Source of the DNA: Limnohabitans sp.
GTDB lineage: Bacteria > Pseudomonadota > Gammaproteobacteria > Burkholderiales > Burkholderiaceae_C
Reading direction: 5' to 3'
NCBI GenBank assembly: GCA_023260735.1
Contig: JALQUL010000226.1
Coordinates: forward strand, 1 to 8,173
Length of the DNA: 8,173 bases
Program-made: the position numbers and the translations under genes
Notes under the pieces: generated by a model
What the model saw: the letters and a program-made list of their open reading frames with translations, nothing else
What the model was told of the DNA's origin: nothing
Database searches by the model: none
In this document: positions 1 to 5,795 of the stretch, in pieces
How positions within the stretch are numbered: the first letter of the stretch is position 1
Layout: each line of letters opens with the position of its first letter

Positions 1-2
1 CG

Positions 3-188
3 ATTAATCAAGGTAAACCATTTGGTCTTTGTCAAATAGTAGCTTGTGATATTTGTCATCAATCACTGGCTTTTTTGGCTCTATCTGCCTATTTACTTTT
101 GATTGCAATTACATTCATATACATTCATCAAGATGTTCAAAAAATGAATATATTGAGCTTGCAACCCTTATTGCAAAACCATTTTTAA
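3..188 (+). CDS. C-terminal fragment of an unidentified membrane protein
   Basis: A reading frame is open from the window edge to a TAA at 186-188 and gives about 61 residues; the start lies outside the window. I do not recognise the family. Near its beginning the fragment has three closely spaced cysteines (GLCQIVACDICHQS). One strongly hydrophobic stretch follows, roughly SLAFLALSAYLLLIAITFIY, which would span a membrane once. The last 20 or so residues are polar and mixed (HQDVQKMNILSLQPLLQNHF). An open frame of this length in AT-rich DNA, with a clean membrane segment, suggests real coding sequence, but chance is not excluded. It ends 64 bases before the next start with no obvious terminator between, so the two genes could be co-transcribed. 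Confidence 0.5.
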   Translation: MNQGKPFGLCQIVACDICHQSLAFLALSAYLLLIAITFIYIHQDVQKMNILSLQPLLQNHF

Positions 189-252
189 AACTAAAAAAGT
201 AAGATGAATTTTGTAGTAGTTTTATCGTACTATTAATCTCGGAGATTTATAA

Positions 253-831
253 ATGAAGCGAGTTTCAACTTTAGTAGCTTTATCTTTTGCCTTTTTAACT
301 CAAGCTAGCTATGCTCAAACTAATCTGGCGCAACCTGATTGGTCGTTTATGAGAAACGCACCCACGGCAGCGCCATCTCCGATTCAAAATGGCAGAGTTG
401 CCAGTCAGCCTCTTGCCATTTCTAATGGCGGTTGGGAGCATGTCATTATTCCACCGTGTGGCAGTAACGTGAACTGCAACGACAGAGTAAGGCCAGCACC
501 CTATGACTGGCAAGAGCGTGAACGTCAATGGCAAGAGCGTGAAGCTTATAACCGTCGTTTGGCTGAGAATAACCAATTAGTGGCTCAGTTAGTGAATAAC
601 AGGCAGGACACGCAAATCGACCAAGTTTATGAAGGTGTTCGAGAAAACAAAATTAACCGAGAAGAGTTTTTAGCCTTAATGGTGGATCAAAAAGCCATTA
701 GGCAATTAGAACGCTCTTACACTCAAGATGGTATTTGGACGCAAGATGAGTTCAATAGCATTATGCGTGAGCTCGATAGGGTAGAGCAAAAATTGCGCCA
801 CTTTAAAAAAATCGGTTGGAATCAAAACTAA
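253..831 (+). CDS. Secreted protein with C-terminal EF-hand-like repeat pair
   Basis: The 192-residue product begins with a classic Sec signal peptide: MKR, a hydrophobic core (STLVALSFAFLTQ), and a likely signal peptidase I site after SYA at residue 21. It is therefore probably periplasmic or secreted. Two cysteines (C69, C75) sit in a short loop and could form a disulfide. Residues 85-100 are charged and Q/E/R-rich with a duplicated WQERE unit. Residues 120-185 hold two similar helix-loop-helix units, one with NKINREEF and one with DGIWTQDEF. This resembles small betaproteobacterial exported proteins with IxxGxxxGxLTxxE repeats. The loops are too poor in acidic residues to predict calcium binding. 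The start is supported by GGAG at 241-244, eight bases upstream. A strong terminator follows the stop, so the gene is not part of the downstream catabolic cluster. Its function is unknown. Confidence 0.85.
   Translation: MKRVSTLVALSFAFLTQASYAQTNLAQPDWSFMRNAPTAAPSPIQNGRVASQPLAISNGGWEHVIIPPCGSNVNCNDRVRPAPYDWQERERQWQEREAYNRRLAENNQLVAQLVNNRQDTQIDQVYEGVRENKINREEFLALMVDQKAIRQLERSYTQDGIWTQDEFNSIMRELDRVEQKLRHFKKIGWNQN
508..543 (+). repeat. 15-bp direct repeat inside the secreted protein gene
   Basis: TGGCAAGAGCGTGAA occurs at 508-522 and again at 529-543, a 21-base period. Both copies are in frame and encode WQERE, giving WQERERQ followed by WQEREAY. It looks like a recent in-frame heptad duplication in a probably helical linker. 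Confidence 0.85.
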
Positions 832-843
832 TTTTTAATTTGG

Positions 844-883
844 AAAAAAGGGTAATGACCGTGGTGTCATTACCCTTTTTTTT
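844..883 (+). terminator. Strong intrinsic terminator after the secreted protein gene
   Basis: A perfect 10-bp stem, GGGTAATGAC (850-859) with GTCATTACCC (866-875), closes on a 6-base loop and is followed by eight T (876-883). Six A immediately before the stem (844-849) can pair with the T run, so it could also work for reverse-strand transcripts. It begins 13 bases after the stop at 831 and separates the secreted protein gene from the catabolic cluster. Confidence 0.93.
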
Positions 884-1012
884 GGGGCCTTCAATAAAAG
901 GTACATTAGCAATTTTTGCAAACGCTTGAGTTTTGGTTTTAGAAGAAATCCTCCAGTTCAAAATAAATTATTTCAGTATCTAGGGTTTTTACTTACTCTA
1001 CATTTTTGTTGA

Positions 1013-1115
1013 TAACTGCGGGGAGAATCAGTTAATAATGTTTGCAAAGCCTTATAAATAGGGGCTTGTATTGGAATGCCTAATAAATGGGCATTCAAGA
1101 TAATGAGCATACAAG
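1013..1115. other. Cluster of consecutive inverted repeats, possible structured RNA
   Basis: Several stems are packed into about 100 bases. TAACTG (1013-1018) pairs with CAGTTA (1029-1034) around a G-rich loop. CTTGTAT (1065-1071) pairs with ATACAAG (1109-1115) and encloses GAATGCC (1074-1080) paired with GGCATTC (1090-1096). AAGCC (1047-1051) can instead pair with GGCTT (1063-1067), which competes with the 7-bp outer stem. No clear promoter or terminator brackets it, and it matches no RNA family I recognise. It may be a small RNA, a folded leader, or chance in AT-rich DNA. Confidence 0.3.
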
Positions 1116-1266
1116 TAGTTAAAAATAGACAATTTTGTGTTTTAAATAAGAAAAAATGAGCTTTTAGAAGACTAAATTTTAAGTTTTTGCAGTTGTCAAC
1201 AATTTATTAAAAGTAACTCATTATTTTTGTGTATAAATCTGTGTGTAAACACTTATTAAGCACTGA

Positions 1267-1317
1267 AGATGCTTGATTATTGGGCCTTGCATTAGACTGC
1301 CCAAACAATAGGCATCT
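1267..1317. repeat. Imperfect 51-base hairpin upstream of the operator
   Basis: The outer arms AGATGC (1267-1272) and GCATCT (1312-1317) pair, as do the inner arms TTGGGC (1280-1285) and GCCCAA (1299-1304). They are separated by a symmetric 7 + 7 internal loop that can pair partly through G-U and A-U pairs. The apical loop is 13 bases. There is no T run after it, so it is not an ordinary terminator. It ends 40 bases before the palindromic operator, and its role is unknown. Confidence 0.35.
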
Positions 1318-1356
1318 GCTTTACTAAGAAAAAATAAACGAGAAATGCAAAAAACA

Positions 1357-1380
1357 ATTGACGTTTACGTAAACGTCAAT
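1357..1380. promoter_or_regulatory. 24-bp perfect palindrome, probable LiuR-type operator
   Basis: The half-site ATTGACGTTTAC is followed directly by its exact reverse complement. ACGT recurs at 1361, 1367 and 1373, a strict 6-base spacing. The site therefore holds two overlapping 16-mers, TTGACGTTTACGTAAA (1358-1373) and its complement (1364-1379). From memory, this pattern fits sites of LiuR, the MerR-family regulator of leucine/isovalerate and related acyl-CoA catabolism in proteobacteria. The position upstream of a cluster containing isovaleryl-CoA dehydrogenase supports that assignment. The palindrome is directly visible; the regulator's identity is inferred, and no liuR gene lies in the window. 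Confidence 0.78.
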
Positions 1381-1386
1381 CAAAAT
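1358..1386 (+). promoter_or_regulatory. Putative promoter of the catabolic cluster, overlapped by the operator
   Basis: TTGACG (1358-1363) matches five of six bases of a sigma-70 -35 box. CAAAAT (1381-1386) is a moderate -10 candidate at 17-base spacing. The operator covers the -35 box and the whole spacer, the arrangement typical of MerR-family control. Transcription would begin near 1393, leaving a leader of roughly 35 bases before the thioesterase ATG. The -10 box is weak, so the exact start is uncertain. Confidence 0.5.
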
Positions 1387-1426
1387 ATCGAACATCTCAA
1401 TTTCATTTCACTTGTTGTTCATTTTT

Positions 1427-1861
1427 ATGCAAAATCAAACATCAGCCTTGTGGCAGCGCGTAGAAAGCAGTCTTTTAAAACAAGGCATGATGCAGCATTT
1501 GGGAGTGCAGTTATTAGAAGTAGCCGAGGGCAAAGTGATTTTGTCTATGCCTTATAGCGATAAAGTAGCGCAACAACAAAACACCTTTCATGGTGGTGCT
1601 ATGGGCGCACTAGCCGATATCGCAGGAGGTTATGCAGCTTTAACCATGGCCCCAGAGGGTGATGAAGTGACAACCTCAGAATACAAAATCAATTTTTTAG
1701 CAGCTTGTACTGGTGGCCATTTATTAGCCACAGGCAAAGTGATTAAGGCGGGTAAGCGCTTAATGGTGACTACCGCTGAAATCGTACATATTGCATCTGA
1801 TGGCACTAAAAGAGATTGCGCTTTAATGCAGCAAACCATTGTGCCGGTTGTTAAAAAATAG
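1427..1861 (+). CDS. PaaI-family hotdog-fold acyl-CoA thioesterase
   Basis: The 144-residue protein has the hotdog-fold thioesterase pattern: an N-terminal helix region (to about residue 25), the central QNTFHGGAMGALADIAGGYA segment (51-70), then the beta strands of a PaaI-like domain. N52, H55-G56-G57 and D64 match the catalytic and active-site pattern of PaaI enzymes, which hydrolyse acyl- or aryl-CoA thioesters in the cytosol. The size is normal for the family. I chose the ATG at 1427. An in-frame TTG at 1412 would add LFIF-type residues not expected at a hotdog N-terminus. Neither start has a clear Shine-Dalgarno sequence. It is the first gene after the LiuR-like operator and lies 69 bases before liuA. 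A likely role is freeing CoA from accumulated acyl-CoA intermediates, but the substrate is unknown. Confidence 0.85.
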   Translation: MQNQTSALWQRVESSLLKQGMMQHLGVQLLEVAEGKVILSMPYSDKVAQQQNTFHGGAMGALADIAGGYAALTMAPEGDEVTTSEYKINFLAACTGGHLLATGKVIKAGKRLMVTTAEIVHIASDGTKRDCALMQQTIVPVVKK

Positions 1862-1930
1862 TTTTAATCACCGTTGATTGCCTAGCCAAAATTCAAACTA
1901 ATATTTCAAATTTTAAGGAAAGACTCCATC

Positions 1931-3109
1931 ATGAATTTACCCGGACTTAATTTTCAATTAGGCGAAGATATTGATGCATTAAGAGATGCTGTCTATGAGT
2001 TTGCACAAGCTGAAATTGCGCCAAGAGCAGCCGAGATTGATCGTAATGATCAATTCCCAATGGATTTATGGCGCAAGATGGGTGATTTAGGCGTATTAGG
2101 CATTACGGTAGGTGAAGAATACGGCGGTGCGAATATGGGTTATTTGGCTCATATGGTAGCCATGGAAGAAATTAGCCGAGCTAGTGCGTCGGTTGGCCTT
2201 AGTTACGGTGCTCACAGCAATTTATGTGTGAACCAAATTAAACGTAATGGCAACGAGGCGCAAAGAGCTAAATACTTGCCTCCACTCATCAGTGGCGAGC
2301 ATGTAGGTGCTTTAGCCATGAGTGAGCCAGGCGCAGGAAGTGATGTACTCAGTATGAAATTGCGCGCCGAAGATAAAGGCGGCTACTATGTTTTAAATGG
2401 TAGCAAAATGTGGATTACCAACGGCCCAGATGCCGACACATTAGTGGTATATGCCAAATCAGAACCCGAATTAGGCGCTAGAGGCGTGACTGCATTTTTA
2501 ATTGAAAAAGGCATGAAGGGTTTCTCAATTGCACAAAAATTAGACAAACTTGGTATGCGTGGTAGTCATACTGGCGAGTTGGTTTTTAATAATGTAGAAG
2601 TACCAGCCGAAAATGTTTTAGGTGGAGTCAACAATGGCGCCAAGGTGTTAATGAGTGGCCTTGATTACGAAAGAGCCGTATTAACGGGTGGCCCTTTAGG
2701 CATTATGCAATCGGTTATGGACAACGTCATTCCTTATATTCATGACCGGAAGCAATTTGGCCAAAGCATTGGTGAGTTCCAACTCATTCAGGGCAAAGTG
2801 GCTGATATGTACACTGTATTGCAAGCGGGTCGTTCATTTGCCTATACAGTAGCTAAAAATCTTGATTTATTAGGCGTTGAGCATGTCAGGCAAGTGCGTA
2901 AAGATTGTGCTAGCGTGATTTTATGGTGCGCCGAAAAAGCCACTTGGATGGCAGGTGAAGGCGTGCAAATTTTTGGTGGCAATGGCTATATTAACGAATA
3001 CCCATTAGGTCGTTTATGGCGTGATGCCAAACTTTATGAAATTGGTGCTGGTACCAGTGAAATTCGTCGTATGTTGATTGGTCGCGAACTCTTTTCAGAG
3101 ACCATGTAA
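1931..3109 (+). CDS. liuA: Isovaleryl-CoA dehydrogenase
   Basis: This 392-residue flavoenzyme oxidises isovaleryl-CoA to 3-methylcrotonyl-CoA in leucine breakdown, passing electrons to electron-transfer flavoprotein. All three acyl-CoA dehydrogenase regions are present: an N-terminal helical domain (about 10-125), the middle beta domain with AMSEPGAGSD (129-138) and WITNG (161-165), and a C-terminal helical FAD domain (about 235-392). Subfamily assignment is firm. The catalytic base is E247 in GLDYERAVLTGGPLG, the helix-G position special to isovaleryl-CoA (and long-chain) dehydrogenases. The usual C-terminal base is replaced in YEIGAGTSE (369-377), as in human IVD. FGGNGYINEYP (348-358) also matches IVD. 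An AAGGA ribosome site lies at 1915-1919. It sits between the thioesterase and a carbonic anhydrase gene in a probable LiuR-controlled operon. The complete length suggests an intact enzyme. Confidence 0.96.
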   Translation: MNLPGLNFQLGEDIDALRDAVYEFAQAEIAPRAAEIDRNDQFPMDLWRKMGDLGVLGITVGEEYGGANMGYLAHMVAMEEISRASASVGLSYGAHSNLCVNQIKRNGNEAQRAKYLPPLISGEHVGALAMSEPGAGSDVLSMKLRAEDKGGYYVLNGSKMWITNGPDADTLVVYAKSEPELGARGVTAFLIEKGMKGFSIAQKLDKLGMRGSHTGELVFNNVEVPAENVLGGVNNGAKVLMSGLDYERAVLTGGPLGIMQSVMDNVIPYIHDRKQFGQSIGEFQLIQGKVADMYTVLQAGRSFAYTVAKNLDLLGVEHVRQVRKDCASVILWCAEKATWMAGEGVQIFGGNGYINEYPLGRLWRDAKLYEIGAGTSEIRRMLIGRELFSETM

Positions 3110-3131
3110 TAAGCACTTTTAACGAAATACT

Positions 3132-3195
3132 GGTAACTCGTCTGAAATATTAAATTGATAGGCTCAATGAGGACTGAGTTATTATCTGAGTTACC
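3132..3195 (+). repeat. Inverted repeat with two alternative arms before the carbonic anhydrase gene
   Basis: GGTAACTC (3132-3139) is exactly complementary to GAGTTACC (3188-3195). Its last six bases can instead pair with GAGTTA at 3176-3181, because CTGAGTTA is directly repeated at 3174 and 3186. The distal arm ends 8 bases before the AAGAG ribosome site (3204-3208). There is no T run, so it is not a standard terminator. It could shape translation or mRNA stability in the 105-base gap, but this is inference only. Confidence 0.4.
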
Positions 3196-3214
3196 TTTGA
3201 CTTAAGAGAACATT

Positions 3215-3868
3215 ATGACCGATATCGCTGAATTATTTGCACACAATCGTGAGTGGGCTGCTCTCATGGAAAAAGAGCGTCCAGGTTTTTTTACTAATTT
3301 AAAAGCTCAGCAAAAACCAAAATACATGTGGATTGGTTGCTCTGATAGCCGTGTGCCTGCTAACCAAATTACCGGCCTTGAGCCCGGTGAAGTGTTTGTT
3401 CACCGTAATGTAGCCAATGTGGTGGTGCACTCCGACCTTAACGCTTTATCAACAGTGCAGTTTGCCGTTGAAATGCTAAAGGTAGAGCACATTATGGTGG
3501 TAGGTCATTATGGTTGTTCGGGCGTAACTGCAGCACTTAATGGCGTAAGGGTAGGTTTGGCCGATAACTGGTTGCGTCATGTGCAAGATGTTAGAGACCG
3601 TCATAAAGGGCTGTTAGATCAAATTGCAGAATCGCAAAAACCAGATGCTTTAGTCGAATTGAATGTAATTGAGCAAGTGACCAATGTATGCCAAAGCACT
3701 GTCATGATTGATGCTTGGCATAGAGGACAAAAAGTCACTATTCATGGCTGGGTTTATGGACTTGATGATGGTTTAATTAAAGACCTTAACATGAGTGCCA
3801 ACTCGCTGAGTGCACTTGAAAAAGGTTATAAAAATGCGATTGCCAATGTACTTAAACGAGCTGTGTAA
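3215..3868 (+). CDS. can: Beta-class carbonic anhydrase, Can type
   Basis: The 217-residue cytosolic zinc enzyme interconverts CO2 and bicarbonate. The beta-class zinc site is complete: C42 and D44 in GCSDSRVP (41-48), and H98 and C101 in VGHYGCSG (96-103). R46 makes the Asp-Arg dyad. These positions coincide with E. coli Can numbering, and the length matches too. EVFVHRNVAN (59-68) is another family signature. The ATG at 3215 has AAGAG at 3204-3208. It lies 105 bases after liuA and 93 before aceK. In this setting it plausibly supplies bicarbonate to methylcrotonyl-CoA carboxylase, the next ATP- and biotin-dependent step of leucine degradation, though a general housekeeping role is equally compatible with the sequence. 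The enzymatic identity is near certain; the pathway link is inferred from the neighbours. Confidence 0.95.
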   Translation: MTDIAELFAHNREWAALMEKERPGFFTNLKAQQKPKYMWIGCSDSRVPANQITGLEPGEVFVHRNVANVVVHSDLNALSTVQFAVEMLKVEHIMVVGHYGCSGVTAALNGVRVGLADNWLRHVQDVRDRHKGLLDQIAESQKPDALVELNVIEQVTNVCQSTVMIDAWHRGQKVTIHGWVYGLDDGLIKDLNMSANSLSALEKGYKNAIANVLKRAV

Positions 3869-3961
3869 ACTGTTCGTCATTTAAATAGTTTTAGTTAGCG
3901 TGTCGTAAGGGCTAGGCCTCAAGATTGAGCAGTATAAAAATTCACTTATTCGAGACAAAAT

Positions 3962-5776
3962 ATGTACCCTCAACGCCTAGATTCCCCCATTGCTGTTGAT
4001 ATTGCAACTGCCTTAATGGATGGTTTTAATCGACATTATTCTTTATTTAGACAAGAATCGGCAACAGCTAAACAACGCTTTGAAAATGCGGATTGGCATG
4101 GCCAACAAAGAGCCCAACGCGAGCGTATAGAGTTTTATGATTTACGTGTAATTGAGTGTACCCAGCGCTTAGCGAAAGAGTTTAAAGCGGGTGAGCAGCC
4201 AATGGAAATTTGGCAACAGGTGAAGTTGCTTTATATTGGTTTATTAGTCGATCATCATCAGCCCGAATTAGCTGAAACCTTTTTTAATTCGGTTACCACT
4301 AAAATATTGCACAGAAGCTATTTTCAGAATGATTTTATTTTTGTGCGCCCTGCTGTGAGCACAGAGTATATTGAAAACGACGACACTGAAAAAGAACCCA
4401 CTTACCGCTCTTATTACCCTAATTTTGAAAACTTTGTCAACAACCTAGAGCAGTTGATTATTGATTTTGATTTACATCGCTCTTTTGAGGATTTAAAACG
4501 TGATATTGCTTATGTACACAAAGCAACAATAGAACAAATTAGCGATAACAAACTAAGAGCTAATTTTCAGATTCAAGTATTATCAAGTTTGTTTTATCGC
4601 AATAAGGGCGCTTATGCGGTGGGTAAAATTATTAATGGCTATATTGAAATCCCATTCGCTATTCCAATTTTGCACAATAAAAATGGCCTCTTGGTGATAG
4701 ATACTATTTTGTTTGGTGAAGATCACCTCACTGCTTTATTTAGCTTTGCACGTGCCTACTTTTTAGTGGACATGGAAATACCAAGTGCCTATGTGCAGTT
4801 TTTGCGCAGTCTAATGCCACGTAAACCACGTAATGAAATTTACAATGCCTTGGGTTTGGCTAAACAAGGTAAAACACTTTTTTATCGCGACTATTTAGCT
4901 CACCAACGTCACAGCACCGATAAATTTAGAATTGCCCCAGGTATTAAAGGTATGGTGATGTTGGTATTTGACTTACCTTCATTTCCCTATGTTTTTAAAA
5001 TTATTAAAGACTATTACCCGCCACAAAAAGATACTACTCGTGAATTGATTAAAAGTAAATATTTATTAGTAAAACAACACGACAGAGTCGGTCGCATGGC
5101 CGATACCCTTGAATACAGCGAAGTGGCTTTTCCACGTGATCGTTTTGAAGATGAACTCATAGCGGAAATTCAAAAATTTGCCCCTAGCCAACTTGAAATT
5201 AGTGACCGCGATGGTGATGGTAAGTTAGAGGTCATTATTAAGCATATTTATATTGAGCGCCGCATGATTCCGCTTAATATTTATTTGCAAGAAGCGTTCG
5301 ATGCTGGACTAGAAAACCCCGCTGCCAAAGAGCAAGTGGAGTCGGCTGTTATTGAATACGGCAATGCGATTAAAGACTTGGTGGCGGCCAATATTTTTCC
5401 TGGCGATATGCTGTGGAAAAACTTTGGTGTCATGCGCCACGGTAAAGTGGTGTTCTATGATTACGATGAAATTGAATACATCACCGATTGCAATTTTAGA
5501 ACCGTGCCACTACCACGCAATGAAGAAGAAGAAATGAGTGGAGAGATTTGGTATAAGGTTGGCCCTAAAGATGTGTTCCCTGAAACCTTTGGTCCCTTCT
5601 TATTGGGCAACAACGCAGTGCGTGAAGTGTTTATGAAGCATCACGGTAATTTATTAGAGGCAGAGTTTTGGAAGGGGCATCAGACCCGTATTAAACAAGG
5701 TCATGTTTTTGATGTGTTCCCCTACGATCAAGATAAACGTTTTCCACCGAGTTTACAAGAAACCCAATTAAGTTAA
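3962..5776 (+). CDS. aceK: Isocitrate dehydrogenase kinase/phosphatase
   Basis: AceK phosphorylates and dephosphorylates isocitrate dehydrogenase, using one ATP site, to divert isocitrate between the TCA cycle and the glyoxylate shunt. The 604-residue product is slightly longer than E. coli AceK (578) and normal for betaproteobacteria. The N-terminal regulatory region (about 1-315) contains WHGQQRAQRERIEFYDLRV. The kinase-like domain follows: APGIKGMVM loop (325-333), invariant lysine in FKIIKD (K346), HDRVGRMADT (373-382), and the catalytic and metal segment GDMLWKNFGV (D482, N487) with FYDYDEIEY (D500, D502). All key residues are present. DRDGDGKLE (415-423) resembles a calcium-loop insertion. 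The gene stands apart from aceA and aceB, inside an acyl-CoA degradation cluster whose product is acetyl-CoA. The ribosome site is weak (GAGAC at 3952). Its stop is 19 bases before the thiolase start, so the two are probably co-transcribed. Confidence 0.97.
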   Translation: MYPQRLDSPIAVDIATALMDGFNRHYSLFRQESATAKQRFENADWHGQQRAQRERIEFYDLRVIECTQRLAKEFKAGEQPMEIWQQVKLLYIGLLVDHHQPELAETFFNSVTTKILHRSYFQNDFIFVRPAVSTEYIENDDTEKEPTYRSYYPNFENFVNNLEQLIIDFDLHRSFEDLKRDIAYVHKATIEQISDNKLRANFQIQVLSSLFYRNKGAYAVGKIINGYIEIPFAIPILHNKNGLLVIDTILFGEDHLTALFSFARAYFLVDMEIPSAYVQFLRSLMPRKPRNEIYNALGLAKQGKTLFYRDYLAHQRHSTDKFRIAPGIKGMVMLVFDLPSFPYVFKIIKDYYPPQKDTTRELIKSKYLLVKQHDRVGRMADTLEYSEVAFPRDRFEDELIAEIQKFAPSQLEISDRDGDGKLEVIIKHIYIERRMIPLNIYLQEAFDAGLENPAAKEQVESAVIEYGNAIKDLVAANIFPGDMLWKNFGVMRHGKVVFYDYDEIEYITDCNFRTVPLPRNEEEEMSGEIWYKVGPKDVFPETFGPFLLGNNAVREVFMKHHGNLLEAEFWKGHQTRIKQGHVFDVFPYDQDKRFPPSLQETQLS

Positions 5777-5782
5777 TTTTTT

Positions 5783-5788
5783 GAAGGA
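5783..5788 (+). promoter_or_regulatory. Shine-Dalgarno sequence that fixes the thiolase start
   Basis: GAAGGA lies seven bases before the ATG at 5796. An upstream in-frame TTG at 5781 overlaps this motif and would add five residues (LKDKF after the initiator is read as Met) that thiolases lack. The ATG at 5796 is therefore the better start. Confidence 0.85.
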
Positions 5789-5795
5789 TAAATTT

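Larger units (their letters stand above)
884..1356. other. Long AT-rich non-coding gap with several inverted repeats
   Basis: About 470 bases lie between the terminator and the operator with no credible gene on either strand. I saw no tRNA, rRNA fragment, insertion sequence end or CRISPR repeat. The stretch is strongly AT-rich. The notable content is two clusters of inverted repeats, listed separately at 1013-1115 and 1267-1317. An imperfect 12-base tandem repeat also occurs at 1228-1251 (TGTGTATAAATC then TGTGTGTAAACA). A regulator gene such as liuR would be plausible here from the context, but none is present. Confidence 0.7.

Noticed and set aside
884..1356. tRNA, CRISPR repeats or mobile element ends in the large gap
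   Set aside because: No cloverleaf with the TTC arm, no regularly spaced repeats, and no transposase fragment or matching terminal repeats were found.
1412..1426. TTG start giving a 149-residue thioesterase
   Set aside because: The added residues are not typical of hotdog enzymes, and the ATG at 1427 gives the usual length; no ribosome site favours the TTG.
1345..1557. Open frame of 70 codons starting at an ATG just before the palindrome
   Set aside because: It runs through the operator and overlaps the thioesterase in another frame; its peptide resembles no protein, and the thioesterase frame carries the conserved motifs.
1874..1902. Possible internal promoter before liuA (TTGATT, 17 bases, ACTAAT)
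   Set aside because: Both boxes match only four of six bases, which is expected by chance in AT-rich DNA.
3933..3938. TATAAA before aceK as a -10 box
   Set aside because: The sequence at the -35 distance (GGCTAG) does not resemble a -35 element.
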